Assembly: GCA_964599275.1 (NCBI GenBank) | Contig: CAZRFK010000006.1 | Span: 1 to 54,904, forward strand | DNA: 54,904 nt | From: PUMD01 sp964599275 | Lineage (GTDB): Bacteria; Bacillota; Sulfobacillia; SLMV01 | Direction: 5' to 3' | Shown here: positions 15,740 through 24,172 of the stretch, one piece after another | How the letters are laid out: each line of letters opens with the position of its first letter | How positions within the stretch are numbered: position 1 is the first letter of the stretch | Translations under genes and position numbers: made by a program | The notes under the pieces: model-generated | What the model was told of the DNA's origin: nothing | The model's input: the letters and a program-made list of their open reading frames with translations, nothing else | Database searches by the model: none

Positions 15740-17772
15740 TGAATGATGAACAGTTTAGTGATGAGGAACTATCAGTCTTTGCTGCCGAAGCAGAAGAACA
15801 TCTCAATTCAGCAGAAGACATCTTGTTGGGTCTGGAGAAAAATGGCGCATCACAGGTAGAGATTGAGCAGCTTTTGAGGGCAATGCATACCCTGAAAGGC
15901 AATGCTGCGTCCATTGGTTATGAAGATATGGCGAAACTGGCCCATTCCGCTGAGGATGTAGTTATAGCTGTCCGAGATGAACAAATGAGTGTCGACGCAG
16001 ATGTAATGGATACATTGCTTTCAGCAGTTGATATGATGCGTCATCTCACCCATTACGATGATGACGATAATAGTGGCGTGGATGAGCTGCTGGAGAGTTT
16101 GAACCATAGTTTGCAGAACATTGATACAAAATCTGGCAATGGGCAGAGTTCTGAATACGACAAGGCTCTGTCCAATATTGAAACTATGGCTGAAGAAGGC
16201 TCTGACATACTTCAGGTATCAGTTGAACTGACAGAAGATACCGATATGCCTTCGGTGCGCGCTCTGCAGGTTCTTATGTTCTGCGAGGACTGGGGTGACG
16301 TCATTGATTCTATACCTGGCCAACAGGAGATTGAAGAAACGGGCCAGGTGAACGGACAAATAAAATGTTTCCTTTGCGCAGAATCTGATATCGGTGAACT
16401 CAGACAGGGCCTGAAAAACCTTCCAAATGTGGCTTGTGTCGACTGTGAGCAGATGACAGCTGAAAAATCAGATGATGAAGATACAGAAACTGAGTCAATA
16501 TCTGCAACAAAAGATCGACCATCCTCAGTTGAAGAAACCCCAGACGGAAGTAACAGCACTCACATACGCGTGGCAGTGTCGACTCTGGATGATCTCATGA
16601 ATCTTGCTGGTGAGATGGTTATCAATCGCAACAGACTGAACAATCTGGTTGATGAATTGGCCCTGCAGGATTTCACTGACGGGGTTGAAGATTTGCGCCA
16701 AACAGTTGATATGTTGAGCCGAGTTACCGCTGAAGTGCAGGGTAATATAATGCAGATGAGGTTAGTACCGATGGACCGTCTCTTCCGCCGTTTTCCCCGG
16801 CTGATGCGGGATTTGCAGAGAAGTCAGGAAAAGAAATTCAACTTCAAAATCGAAGGTGGTCAGACAGAAATAGATAGAAGCCTTCTTAAGGTAATAAGTG
16901 ATCCTCTGACCCATCTTCTACGCAATGCCGTTGACCACGGTATTGAGACTCCTCAGATACGTGAATCTCTGGGTAAAGATCCAGAAGGAACCATTGTACT
17001 GTCGGCAGTAAGCAATGATAACCATATTACCATCAATGTTTCTGATGATGGCAGCGGCATCGACCTGGACGCTGTATCCCGACGGGCGATAGACCGGGGG
17101 TTGATTACTACAGAACAGGCTGAGCAGATGCAGGAACAGGAATTAATTGAACTGATGTTCAATTCAGGGTTCAGCACATCGGAAAATGTGACAGAAATTT
17201 CTGGGCGTGGGGTTGGGTTGGATGTCGTTCGCCGGGAGGTAGATAGTTCAGGCGGAGAGATATCTGTGGAAAACAGACCTGGCGCAGGAACGACCTTCAG
17301 CCTTTCATTTCCGCTCGCGGTGACCAGCGTTAAATCGCTGCTGGTGCGGATAGGTCAGCAGATTTATGTTATTCCGTTAGGTTCTGTCAGAGAAACGCTG
17401 CACTTAAATACGCAGCATGTACACTCCACAGGCGATAGTTCCACCCTTCACCTGAGAGATGAACTGATTCCTCTGTTTCAGCTGAGCGATTTCTTTCCGT
17501 CCATCTGTGAACTACGCAAAACTGAACAAAAGTATATTGTTGTTCTTGAGGCTGATCAGAAACATGTGGGGTTTGTGGTGGATGATTTGATAGGAGAGGA
17601 AGAATGCGTGATTAAGCCTCTGTCAAAACCTCTCGATGATATTTCAGGAATATCTTCTGCAACTATCCTACCCGACGGTGGAGTTGCCCTGATACTTGAT
17701 GCTGGTGGCTTATTAATGCAGCTAACGGGTGAAGAAAGGAGGTTTGCTGATGGGCAAGATACTGGTAGTTGA
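15739..17772 (+). CDS. cheA: chemotaxis histidine kinase CheA
   Basis: CheA autophosphorylates in response to receptor signals and passes phosphate to CheY. Domains in order: HPt with His50 (MHTLKGNAASIGY), a P2-like response-regulator-docking region (about 165-245), dimerisation helices (about 275-360), HATPase with N box HLLRNAVDHGIE (about 390-401) and G1 box DDGSGID (about 435-441), and a CheW-like domain to the end. The length of 677 residues is normal. It overlaps cheW by 1 base and cheY by 23 bases. Confidence 0.96.
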   Translation: MNDEQFSDEELSVFAAEAEEHLNSAEDILLGLEKNGASQVEIEQLLRAMHTLKGNAASIGYEDMAKLAHSAEDVVIAVRDEQMSVDADVMDTLLSAVDMMRHLTHYDDDDNSGVDELLESLNHSLQNIDTKSGNGQSSEYDKALSNIETMAEEGSDILQVSVELTEDTDMPSVRALQVLMFCEDWGDVIDSIPGQQEIEETGQVNGQIKCFLCAESDIGELRQGLKNLPNVACVDCEQMTAEKSDDEDTETESISATKDRPSSVEETPDGSNSTHIRVAVSTLDDLMNLAGEMVINRNRLNNLVDELALQDFTDGVEDLRQTVDMLSRVTAEVQGNIMQMRLVPMDRLFRRFPRLMRDLQRSQEKKFNFKIEGGQTEIDRSLLKVISDPLTHLLRNAVDHGIETPQIRESLGKDPEGTIVLSAVSNDNHITINVSDDGSGIDLDAVSRRAIDRGLITTEQAEQMQEQELIELMFNSGFSTSENVTEISGRGVGLDVVRREVDSSGGEISVENRPGAGTTFSLSFPLAVTSVKSLLVRIGQQIYVIPLGSVRETLHLNTQHVHSTGDSSTLHLRDELIPLFQLSDFFPSICELRKTEQKYIVVLEADQKHVGFVVDDLIGEEECVIKPLSKPLDDISGISSATILPDGGVALILDAGGLLMQLTGEERRFADGQDTGS

Positions 17773-18106
17773 TGACGCAAGATTCATGCGTGTTCGTTAT
17801 CGCAAACTGTTGGCTAATGAGGGTTTTGAAGTATTTGAAGCTGAGAACGGACAGCAGGCTCTTAAGGTTTATGAGGAGGAGAATCCAGATCTGGTATTTT
17901 TGGACATAACCATGCCAGTAATGGACGGTATGGATACCTTAAAAGAGCTAAAAAGCAGGTATGATGATGCTCAGGTGATCATGAGCAGTGCTTTGGGGCA
18001 GGAGAGAATAGTTATCTCGGCCATTAAAGCTGGAGCGGAAGATTTTATTGTTAAACCGTTCAAACCAGACAAAATTTTAGCCACGGCAAAAAAGCATGTT
18101 GGGTAA
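17750..18106 (+). CDS. cheY: chemotaxis response regulator CheY
   Basis: This is a single receiver domain of 118 residues. The phosphoacceptor is Asp52 (VFLDITMPVMDG), the acidic pair is Asp8-Asp9, the signalling Ser is at 79-80 and the conserved Lys is at 102 (VKPF). Phosphorylated CheY normally acts on the flagellar switch. ATG 17750 lies in the end of cheA and has AAAGGAGG 8 bases before it. No flagellar gene is in the window. Confidence 0.95.
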   Translation: MGKILVVDDARFMRVRYRKLLANEGFEVFEAENGQQALKVYEEENPDLVFLDITMPVMDGMDTLKELKSRYDDAQVIMSSALGQERIVISAIKAGAEDFIVKPFKPDKILATAKKHVG

Positions 18107-18144
18107 AATCTGCAGCCTGGGGCGATCATTGGAGGCGAGAAATT

Positions 18145-18765
18145 ATGGTACTACGTAAAAATCAGTGCGGATGCAGTGTTTTACCTGGCCTGGTAATAAT
18201 TGGTGCCTCTACTGGGGGACCAGCAGCTCTTTCTCAATTGTTGGAGAATTTATCTTCTGATTTCCCCCTACCTGTAGTTATTATCCAGCACATGCTGCCA
18301 GGTTTCACCGGTTCACTGGCCAGACGGCTGAATAGTGAAGGAAAGATTCCAGTAAAGGAAGCACATGCAGGGATGAAGCTGCACCCCCGCAATGCAATAG
18401 TAGCTCCGGGCGGTCAGCACTTATTTTTTGATCGTAGCAGTCGGATCAGACTCGGGTTTCAGGAGCCGCGTCATGGGGTTCGTCCTTCCGTTGACGTAGC
18501 TTTGGAGTCGGCAGTTGAGCTGTTCAATGATCGTCTGGTAGCGGTGATTCTGACCGGTATGGGTAAGGACGGAATGGAAGGAACCCTACTCGTCAAGGAG
18601 CATGGAGGAGCTGTTGTGGCACAGGACGAGCAAAGCTGCGCAGTTTTCGGCATGCCCAGTGCTGTAATTAAATCTGGAGCTAGTGATGTTGTATTACCGA
18701 TAAAATCCATAGCAGGACACTTATCCGGGTTGGCCAGACGTCTTTGCAATCGAAGCACGGCATAG
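18145..18765 (+). CDS. cheB: stand-alone CheB methylesterase domain
   Basis: The 206-residue protein contains only the CheB catalytic domain that removes methyl groups from, or deamidates, chemoreceptors. The triad is visible: Ser in GASTGGP (residue 22), His in IIQHMLPGFT and Asp in GMGKDGMEG. The N-terminal receiver domain of classic CheB (about 350 residues) is absent, so activity cannot be controlled by direct phosphorylation. ATG 18145 has TTGGAGG upstream and there is no receiver-like sequence in the 38 bases after cheY, so the short form seems genuine. Confidence 0.92.
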   Translation: MVLRKNQCGCSVLPGLVIIGASTGGPAALSQLLENLSSDFPLPVVIIQHMLPGFTGSLARRLNSEGKIPVKEAHAGMKLHPRNAIVAPGGQHLFFDRSSRIRLGFQEPRHGVRPSVDVALESAVELFNDRLVAVILTGMGKDGMEGTLLVKEHGGAVVAQDEQSCAVFGMPSAVIKSGASDVVLPIKSIAGHLSGLARRLCNRSTA

Positions 18766-18821
18766 GCAGCACAGTCGTAGAGGTGTATTCAAACCAGATT
18801 GAGGGTTGAGGGGGTGGATGG

Positions 18822-19706
18822 ATGACAGAAGAACTAGAGGAAATAAAGGCAACGTCTAAGAAAGAGGGAGATGGGTTAGCTCTCCGCGTCGTGCAGCGAA
18901 AGCTGCGAAAAATATGTGATCTTGATCTGAGCCTATACAAGCCAAAACAGGTAAAAAGGCTTCTGGAGTCAGCGCTGCGACGTTACGGTTTGAGTTCATA
19001 TGGAGAGCTTCTGGAAAAGCTGCGCAAGGATCCAGTAATGCTTCAGAATTTCAAGGGTAGAATGTCGATAAATGTTTCCGAATTCTTTCGAGACCCGGTC
19101 CGATTTGAGTATCTAGAGGAAAACGTGCTTGAAGAATTGGTACACAAATCCAGAGGTTTAAATGTATGGAGTGCTGGATGTTCTATCGGCTGTGAGCCCT
19201 ACAGTGTGGCAATGCTGCTGTGGAAAAAAAACGCTCTGCGGGGTTGCAGGATTTTGGGTACTGATATCGACGATGATTCACTTCATCGGGCGCAGGAAGC
19301 ATTATATTGGGAAGATGAAATTCGTTATGTGCCTAGGTCACTGCGCAACAGGTTCTTTGCTTCTGCCATGGATGTAGAAGAGCAACGCCTGCCATCTCCG
19401 CAGAGAAGGAAACCGGATGGCAGTCTTGAAGATATTTATCAGTTGGAAGATAAAATTCAGCGCGTGGTTACCTGCAGACAAGAAAATGTTTTCACCAGCA
19501 GGTATAAACAGGACTTTGACTTAATAGTGTGTCGAAATATGGCAATTTACTTTACTGAGGAAGCCAAAAGCCAGCTGTATAACATCCTTTATCAGGCTCT
19601 TCGGCCTGGTGGCTACATTTTTGTGGGAGGTACAGAAATTATTTTTCAGGCCGAGGAAATAGGGCTGAAAAACCCCGCCCCATTTTTCTATCGTAAGATG
19701 TCTTAG
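18822..19706 (+). CDS. cheR: chemoreceptor methyltransferase CheR
   Basis: CheR methylates glutamates on chemoreceptors using S-adenosylmethionine. The 294-residue protein has the N-terminal helical CheR domain (LRKICDLDLSLYKPKQVKRLL) and the Rossmann-type domain with the SAM-binding VWSAGCSIGCEPYS, then GTDIDDDSL, and later DLIVCRNMAIYF. These replace the usual SAGCSTGEEPYS and CRNVLIYF, so Cys-Glu stands where Glu-Glu is common. It is the fifth gene of the operon. Confidence 0.94.
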   Translation: MTEELEEIKATSKKEGDGLALRVVQRKLRKICDLDLSLYKPKQVKRLLESALRRYGLSSYGELLEKLRKDPVMLQNFKGRMSINVSEFFRDPVRFEYLEENVLEELVHKSRGLNVWSAGCSIGCEPYSVAMLLWKKNALRGCRILGTDIDDDSLHRAQEALYWEDEIRYVPRSLRNRFFASAMDVEEQRLPSPQRRKPDGSLEDIYQLEDKIQRVVTCRQENVFTSRYKQDFDLIVCRNMAIYFTEEAKSQLYNILYQALRPGGYIFVGGTEIIFQAEEIGLKNPAPFFYRKMS

Positions 19707-19743
19707 GAGCAGTTGTGCTCGGTCAAATAAAGGAGGATGATTG

Positions 19744-20238
19744 ATGGCTATTAGTGTTAAATTTATAAATCCGTTCATCACCGCTGCATGCAAGGTGTTG
19801 AAGGAAGAGATTGAAGCAGAGATAACCCGCGGCGAAGTCAGTCTGGAGAAATCCGGAACAACCTCCAAAGAAGTTACTGTGGCTTTGGGGGTTACCGGTG
19901 ATGTTCGTGGTGGAGTCTTTTACGGTTTCTCCGAGCAAACTGCCCGGTCATTGGTCAGTGAAATGCTTGGTGAGCCCGTTCCAATTTTTGATGAGCTGGC
20001 AGAGAGTGGAATCGGAGAAATGGGAAATGTTATAACTGGATTGGCTACAGCTGAGCTGGAACAGAAAGGACTGCTTTGTCGGATAGCTCCCCCTACTGTG
20101 GTAACTGGTAAGGGAGTTTATATCTCTACTCTGGATTTTCACAGGTTAATAATGCCCCTGGAAACCCAATATGGAGCAATTGAAGTTAATGTCGCTTTGA
20201 AGCCGATGAATCGTGAGGCGAAAACTTCGCGTAACTGA
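19744..20238 (+). CDS. cheX: CheX-like CheY-P phosphatase
   Basis: The 164-residue protein belongs to the CheC/CheX/FliY group, which dephosphorylates CheY-P to end the signal. The catalytic pattern E-x-x-N is seen in SGIGEMGNVITG (about residues 88-99), preceded by DELAES. A single copy of the motif fits CheX rather than two-motif CheC. ATG 19744 is preferred over TTG 19741 because AAAGGAGG is 7 bases upstream. It ends the che operon, just before the valS promoter. Confidence 0.85.
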   Translation: MAISVKFINPFITAACKVLKEEIEAEITRGEVSLEKSGTTSKEVTVALGVTGDVRGGVFYGFSEQTARSLVSEMLGEPVPIFDELAESGIGEMGNVITGLATAELEQKGLLCRIAPPTVVTGKGVYISTLDFHRLIMPLETQYGAIEVNVALKPMNREAKTSRN

Positions 20239-20258
20239 TTGATATCCGCAAGTTTTGC

Positions 20259-20287
20259 TTGACGGTGGGAGACTAAACAAATAAACT
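20259..20287 (+). promoter_or_regulatory. sigma-A promoter of valS leader
   Basis: TTGACG (20259-20264) and TAAACT (20282-20287) are spaced by exactly 17 bases and lie just before the T-box leader. Confidence 0.7.
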
Positions 20288-20299
20288 TTTTTTAAGCAA

Positions 20300-20545
20300 T
20301 ATGCTAATAGACAAACGCTTTGAAGGGAAGGAGTAGGCTTAACCGTCCACAGAGAGGGAGGTTCACTGGCTGAAAGATCTCCCGGGTCCGGAATAAGCTG
20401 AAGGTCGTCTCTGAGCGGCTCAACTGAATGTCATTAAGTTGAGACGGTATTCCGTTATCTGTTGTTGTAAGTGTCCCATGTCCGTGGGAAACTAAGGTGG
20501 TACCGCGAATCCCCCTTTCGTCCTTAGACGATGGGGGGTTATTTA
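20300..20545 (+). promoter_or_regulatory. T-box riboswitch (valine) controlling valS
   Basis: The T-box sequence AAGGTGGTACCGCG (20494-20507) is intact and precedes a terminator hairpin. The upstream leader has the Stem I type fold, with purine-rich GGGAAGGAGTAGG near its base. A GTC valine codon (20404-20406, or 20407-20409) occupies the expected specifier position on the 3' side of Stem I. Uncharged tRNA-Val would stabilise the antiterminator and allow transcription into valS. A group II intron-like RNA lies between the terminator and valS. Confidence 0.93.
20511..20545 (+). terminator. T-box conditional terminator
   Basis: The hairpin pairs CCCCC...TCGTC with GACGA...GGGGG across loop CTTA and is followed by TTATTTAT. 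It overlaps the T-box antiterminator. Confidence 0.88.
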
Positions 20546-20549
20546 TGTG

Positions 20550-20927
20550 GTGAGCCCGGCACGGACAGATGCTAAGGGGTGAAAGTTCCTCATGGGCCGA
20601 GGTTACGTCGAAGACAAGGGTGGAAGGGTGTCCACCGTGAGGTGGAATCTGAAGAGCCTGAGGCGGGCAGCCAAACCGGAACCGAAATGAACCAGAGGTG
20701 GCATTCAGTCGTGGCGACCCGCCATAAAGACGGGGAAGTTCACTGGCCGGCTTGGGAAGACCCCAAACGGTGGCCCCATGGCGGGCGACTGGGTGTGATT
20801 AGGGTCGGGATGCGGCGACGCAGTGATGACACTTACTCCGGGGCAACGACTATGCAAAGCATCCTTATGCGCGGTTTGATGAGAGGTCCCAGCCCTAACA
20901 ACTAGACTGGGGCTGTTCCTACTCTAT
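20550..20927 (+). mobile_element. ORF-less group II intron-like RNA in the valS leader
   Basis: The segment starts GTGAGCCCGGCACGG and continues with the domain I block AAGGGGTGAAAGTTCC. It ends TTTGATGAGAGGTCCC..., a domain VI-like hairpin with unpaired A residues, and CCTACTCTAT, a common group II 3' end. It is about 378 bases and has no reverse transcriptase. The domain V region (about 20845-20885) looks damaged: the 3' strand TATGCGCGGTTTGATGAGAG lacks an obvious 5' partner. It may therefore be a dead or reduced copy. Like the copy at 12977, it begins right after an intrinsic terminator, and both share the entry sequence TGTGGTG(C/A)GCCCGGCA. Confidence 0.65.
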
Positions 20928-20982
20928 TGGCACATCACATTCAGAATTCAACGGAGTTTATTTTGAGAAAGGAGGCTTCATT

Positions 20983-23649
20983 TTGGGAGATAAACACAAG
21001 AACAACAAAGAAAAACTCCCAACCAAATATGATCCGCAGGAGGTGGAGCAGCGGATCTATGGGTACTGGTTGGATGGAGGACATTTTAAAGCTGAGGCGA
21101 ATGATGAACGCAGACCTTTTTCAATCGCAATGCCTCCTCCCAATGTTACTGCCGATCTTCATGTGGGGCATGCTCTGAATAATACACTTCAGGATGTACT
21201 TATCAGGCATGCACGCATGTTGGGTTATGAGGCATTATGGCAGCCGGGTACTGATCATGCGGGAATTGCTACCCAGCATATGGTGGAGGTTAAACTGCTT
21301 GAGGAGGAAGACAAGACCCGTCATGACATGTCCCGGGCAGAGTTTAACCGCGAGGTGTGGAAATGGAAAGAAAAATACGAGCAAAGAATCGTGTCCACAC
21401 TGCAGGAGTTAGGTGCTTCGCCCGATTGGGACCGAATGAGATTTACTCTGGATGAGGGACTGTCGAGAGCTGTGCGTGAGGTTTTTGTGCGACTTCACGA
21501 AAAAGGATTCATCTATCGAGGTAATTATCTGATTAACTGGTGTCCGGGTTGTCAGACAGCACTGAGTGATATAGAGGTAGAACACCATGAACAGCAGGGC
21601 AAACTTCACTATATTGAGTATCCCATTTCAGGTGTGGATAAACAAGAAAAAGTAATGGTTGCTACCACCCGTCCAGAAACTATGCTAGGTGACACAGCCC
21701 TGGCCGTTCATCCGGATGATGAAAGGTACGAACATTTGGTGGGAGCAACAGCTGTAGTACCGCTTGCAGGTCGACAGATACCCATAATATCAGATCCTCA
21801 TGTGGATCCTGAATTCGGCACCGGGGTAGTTAAAGTTACCCCTGCTCATGACCCTGATGACTTTGAAATGGGACTCAGAGCTGACCTTGAGCAGATCAAA
21901 GTAATTGGAGCAGACGGCAAAATGACCGAGCAGGTTCCCCAGAAATATGTTGGGCTGGAGGTCAAGGAATGCCGGGATCGTCTCATTGAAGACCTTGAAG
22001 ATGAGGGTTATCTGAGCGAAATAGAAGACCATCAGCATGCAGTGGGTTATTGTTACCGTTGTGACACCGGAATTCAGCCTCTCACATCACGTCAGTGGTT
22101 TGTGCGAATGGAGGAACTTGCACAACCTGCCATAGATGCGGTGGAAGACGGAAAAGTACGTTTCATTCCTGAGAGGTTTGGGCGCATATACTTAAACTGG
22201 ATGGAAAATATCCGCGACTGGTGTATTTCGCGTCAGCTGTGGTGGGGTCATCAGATACCGGCCTGGTATTGCCAGGACTGTGACGAAATTATTGTGGCTC
22301 GAGAAGAACCGAGTGAATGCTCGAAATGTTCGAGTGAAAATTTGCAGCAGGACCCTGATGTACTGGATACCTGGTTCAGTTCAGCTCTGTGGCCGTTCAG
22401 CACACAGGGATGGCCAGAGGAGACCCCTGAACTTGAGTATTTCTACCCTACTGACGTACTGGTAACTGGTTGGGATATAATACCTTTCTGGGTAGCCAGA
22501 ATGATTTTCTCTGGCATTGAATTTACTGGCGAAGTTCCGTTCTCAGATGTATTAATTCACGGGCTGGTGTTGGACTCAGAAGGGCGCAAGATGAGTAAAT
22601 CTTTAGGGAATGGGGTTCACCCGCTTGAGGTGGTAAAAGAATACGGAGCTGACGCGCTGCGGTTTTGTCTGCTCTTTGGCAATACTCCCGGAAATGATAT
22701 GCGCTTTTTCTGGGAACGTGCTGAAACAGGTCGTAACTTTGCCAACAAGCTGTGGAATGCATGTAGGTTTGCGCTCATGCATTTGCCCGAGGATTTCGAG
22801 CCTGCATCCCTTGATGATGTAGACCTGCGGTTGGAAGACAGATGGATTCTGACCCAAATGAACGAAACTGTTCAGACGGTAGATGAGTATCTGGAGCAAT
22901 ATCAACTTGGGGAAGCTCTGCAGGAGATTTATGACTTCTCCTGGAGCCAACTGTGTGACTGGTATATTGAGATGGTCAAGTCTCGTCTTACAGACGGAGG
23001 CGATGCCGCAGCTGAGAGTGTGCTATTATCCGGCCTCAAGGCTGTACTGAAACTTCTGCATCCGTTTATGCCATTTGTCACCGAAGAACTATGGGGTGCA
23101 CTACCAGGCGCTGACGGAGCTCTCATTTCCGCCGGCTGGCCTCAGGCAGAGAATATGCTTTGTGACATGGGTGCGCGGGAACAGGTTGAACTGTGGATGA
23201 CAGTAATAAGATGCATCAGGAATCTTCGCTCAGAAGTCAATATTCCTCCTTCCGAGCAAGTTGATGTTTGGGTTTTGGGTTCAGACGAGGCAAGGAATTC
23301 TCTGAACGAGGGTACTCGGCACCTGTCCGATCTTGCTGGTGTGAAAAACCTGCATCTCAAGGAGCAGGATATATCTTCTCCCGAAAAAGCTCTGGTGGAG
23401 GTTGCCGGAGAGGTGCGCGTAGTGCTTCCACTGGAGGGGGTTGTGGATCTTGAGCGGGAAAAAGAGCGGTTGGATAACAAACTTCAGGATTCCATCCGCA
23501 TGTTGGAGCGTTCTCGTAATAAGCTGAGAAATGAGGATTTTGTTAATAAAGCTCCGGAAGAAGTTGTTCAGAAAGAACGGGACAGGTTGAAGGAAGCTGA
23601 AAGTGAAGTCGAACACCTACGCAATCGAATTCAGCAAATCAGCGGTTAA
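20983..23649 (+). CDS. valS: valyl-tRNA synthetase
   Basis: ValRS charges tRNA-Val and edits misactivated threonine. The class I signature HVGH is at residues 60-63 (after PPPNVTADL) and KMSKS at 536-540. The CP1 editing domain lies between (about 190-345, ATTRPETMLGDTA), then an anticodon-binding helical domain and a C-terminal coiled coil (about 820-888) typical of ValRS. The 888-residue length is standard. TTG 20983 has GAAAGGAGG upstream. It is controlled by the upstream T-box and possibly by splicing of the leader intron. Confidence 0.97.
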   Translation: MGDKHKNNKEKLPTKYDPQEVEQRIYGYWLDGGHFKAEANDERRPFSIAMPPPNVTADLHVGHALNNTLQDVLIRHARMLGYEALWQPGTDHAGIATQHMVEVKLLEEEDKTRHDMSRAEFNREVWKWKEKYEQRIVSTLQELGASPDWDRMRFTLDEGLSRAVREVFVRLHEKGFIYRGNYLINWCPGCQTALSDIEVEHHEQQGKLHYIEYPISGVDKQEKVMVATTRPETMLGDTALAVHPDDERYEHLVGATAVVPLAGRQIPIISDPHVDPEFGTGVVKVTPAHDPDDFEMGLRADLEQIKVIGADGKMTEQVPQKYVGLEVKECRDRLIEDLEDEGYLSEIEDHQHAVGYCYRCDTGIQPLTSRQWFVRMEELAQPAIDAVEDGKVRFIPERFGRIYLNWMENIRDWCISRQLWWGHQIPAWYCQDCDEIIVAREEPSECSKCSSENLQQDPDVLDTWFSSALWPFSTQGWPEETPELEYFYPTDVLVTGWDIIPFWVARMIFSGIEFTGEVPFSDVLIHGLVLDSEGRKMSKSLGNGVHPLEVVKEYGADALRFCLLFGNTPGNDMRFFWERAETGRNFANKLWNACRFALMHLPEDFEPASLDDVDLRLEDRWILTQMNETVQTVDEYLEQYQLGEALQEIYDFSWSQLCDWYIEMVKSRLTDGGDAAAESVLLSGLKAVLKLLHPFMPFVTEELWGALPGADGALISAGWPQAENMLCDMGAREQVELWMTVIRCIRNLRSEVNIPPSEQVDVWVLGSDEARNSLNEGTRHLSDLAGVKNLHLKEQDISSPEKALVEVAGEVRVVLPLEGVVDLEREKERLDNKLQDSIRMLERSRNKLRNEDFVNKAPEEVVQKERDRLKEAESEVEHLRNRIQQISG

Positions 23650-23739
23650 CCGGGATGGACCATCTGGAATGATTGGATTGTGCAGGCCCTCCTGGGGTGC
23701 TATAAGCACCTCCGGGAGGAGGACTGAGGAGCGATGATA

Positions 23740-24147
23740 ATGAGAAAAAAGGTGAGGTTTGAGGTTTTATCACTCAAACAAGCAGACGTAGACGTGCACA
23801 AATATAGTCGACCACGACAGAAAACTGATACCGAGGGTTTGACCGCTCAAGTCCGCGAAGGTGAAGGTTATGTGGAGCTGGTGCTGCTCCGTGGGTTTTG
23901 CCCCACCGGAGGGTATGATTTAGAAGTGCTTTCAGTAAATACTGAGGTCGATGATGAAGGTGTGTCGATTATCCTTGATCTCATAAACCCCGAACCTGAT
24001 GCTGTCGTAACCATGATGTTTACTCGACCAGGCAGGGTTGTGCGCATTCCAAAACAGGATCTGCCCAATAGTAAAGAGATATCGTTTGCTGTTAAAGATT
24101 CAAACAAGCACCTGCTGGACCGTGCCGTTTTATCAACAGTGAGTTAG
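23740..24147 (+). CDS. PrcB-like domain protein
   Basis: This 135-residue protein has the PrcB C-terminal-type core: YVELVLLRGFCPTGGYDLEVLSVN..., then a VSIILDLINPEPDAVVTMMFT strand pair, then GRVVRIPKQDLP. PrcB domains are beta-sandwiches first noted in a protease-complex subunit, and many small Gram-positive members have no known role. No signal peptide is seen. ATG 23740 is preferred over ATG 23734 by spacing from GAGGAG. An imperfect GC-rich hairpin (about 23687-23718) separates it from valS. It occupies the position where folC often follows valS. Confidence 0.6.
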   Translation: MRKKVRFEVLSLKQADVDVHKYSRPRQKTDTEGLTAQVREGEGYVELVLLRGFCPTGGYDLEVLSVNTEVDDEGVSIILDLINPEPDAVVTMMFTRPGRVVRIPKQDLPNSKEISFAVKDSNKHLLDRAVLSTVS

Positions 24148-24172
24148 GAAAAAATTGATTGGGGGGGCTGCA

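Noticed and set aside
20579..20905. 108-codon frame inside the valS leader intron
   Set aside because: It is rich in Arg, Gly and Trp as expected from structured GC-rich RNA, and it has no ribosome-binding site or family likeness.
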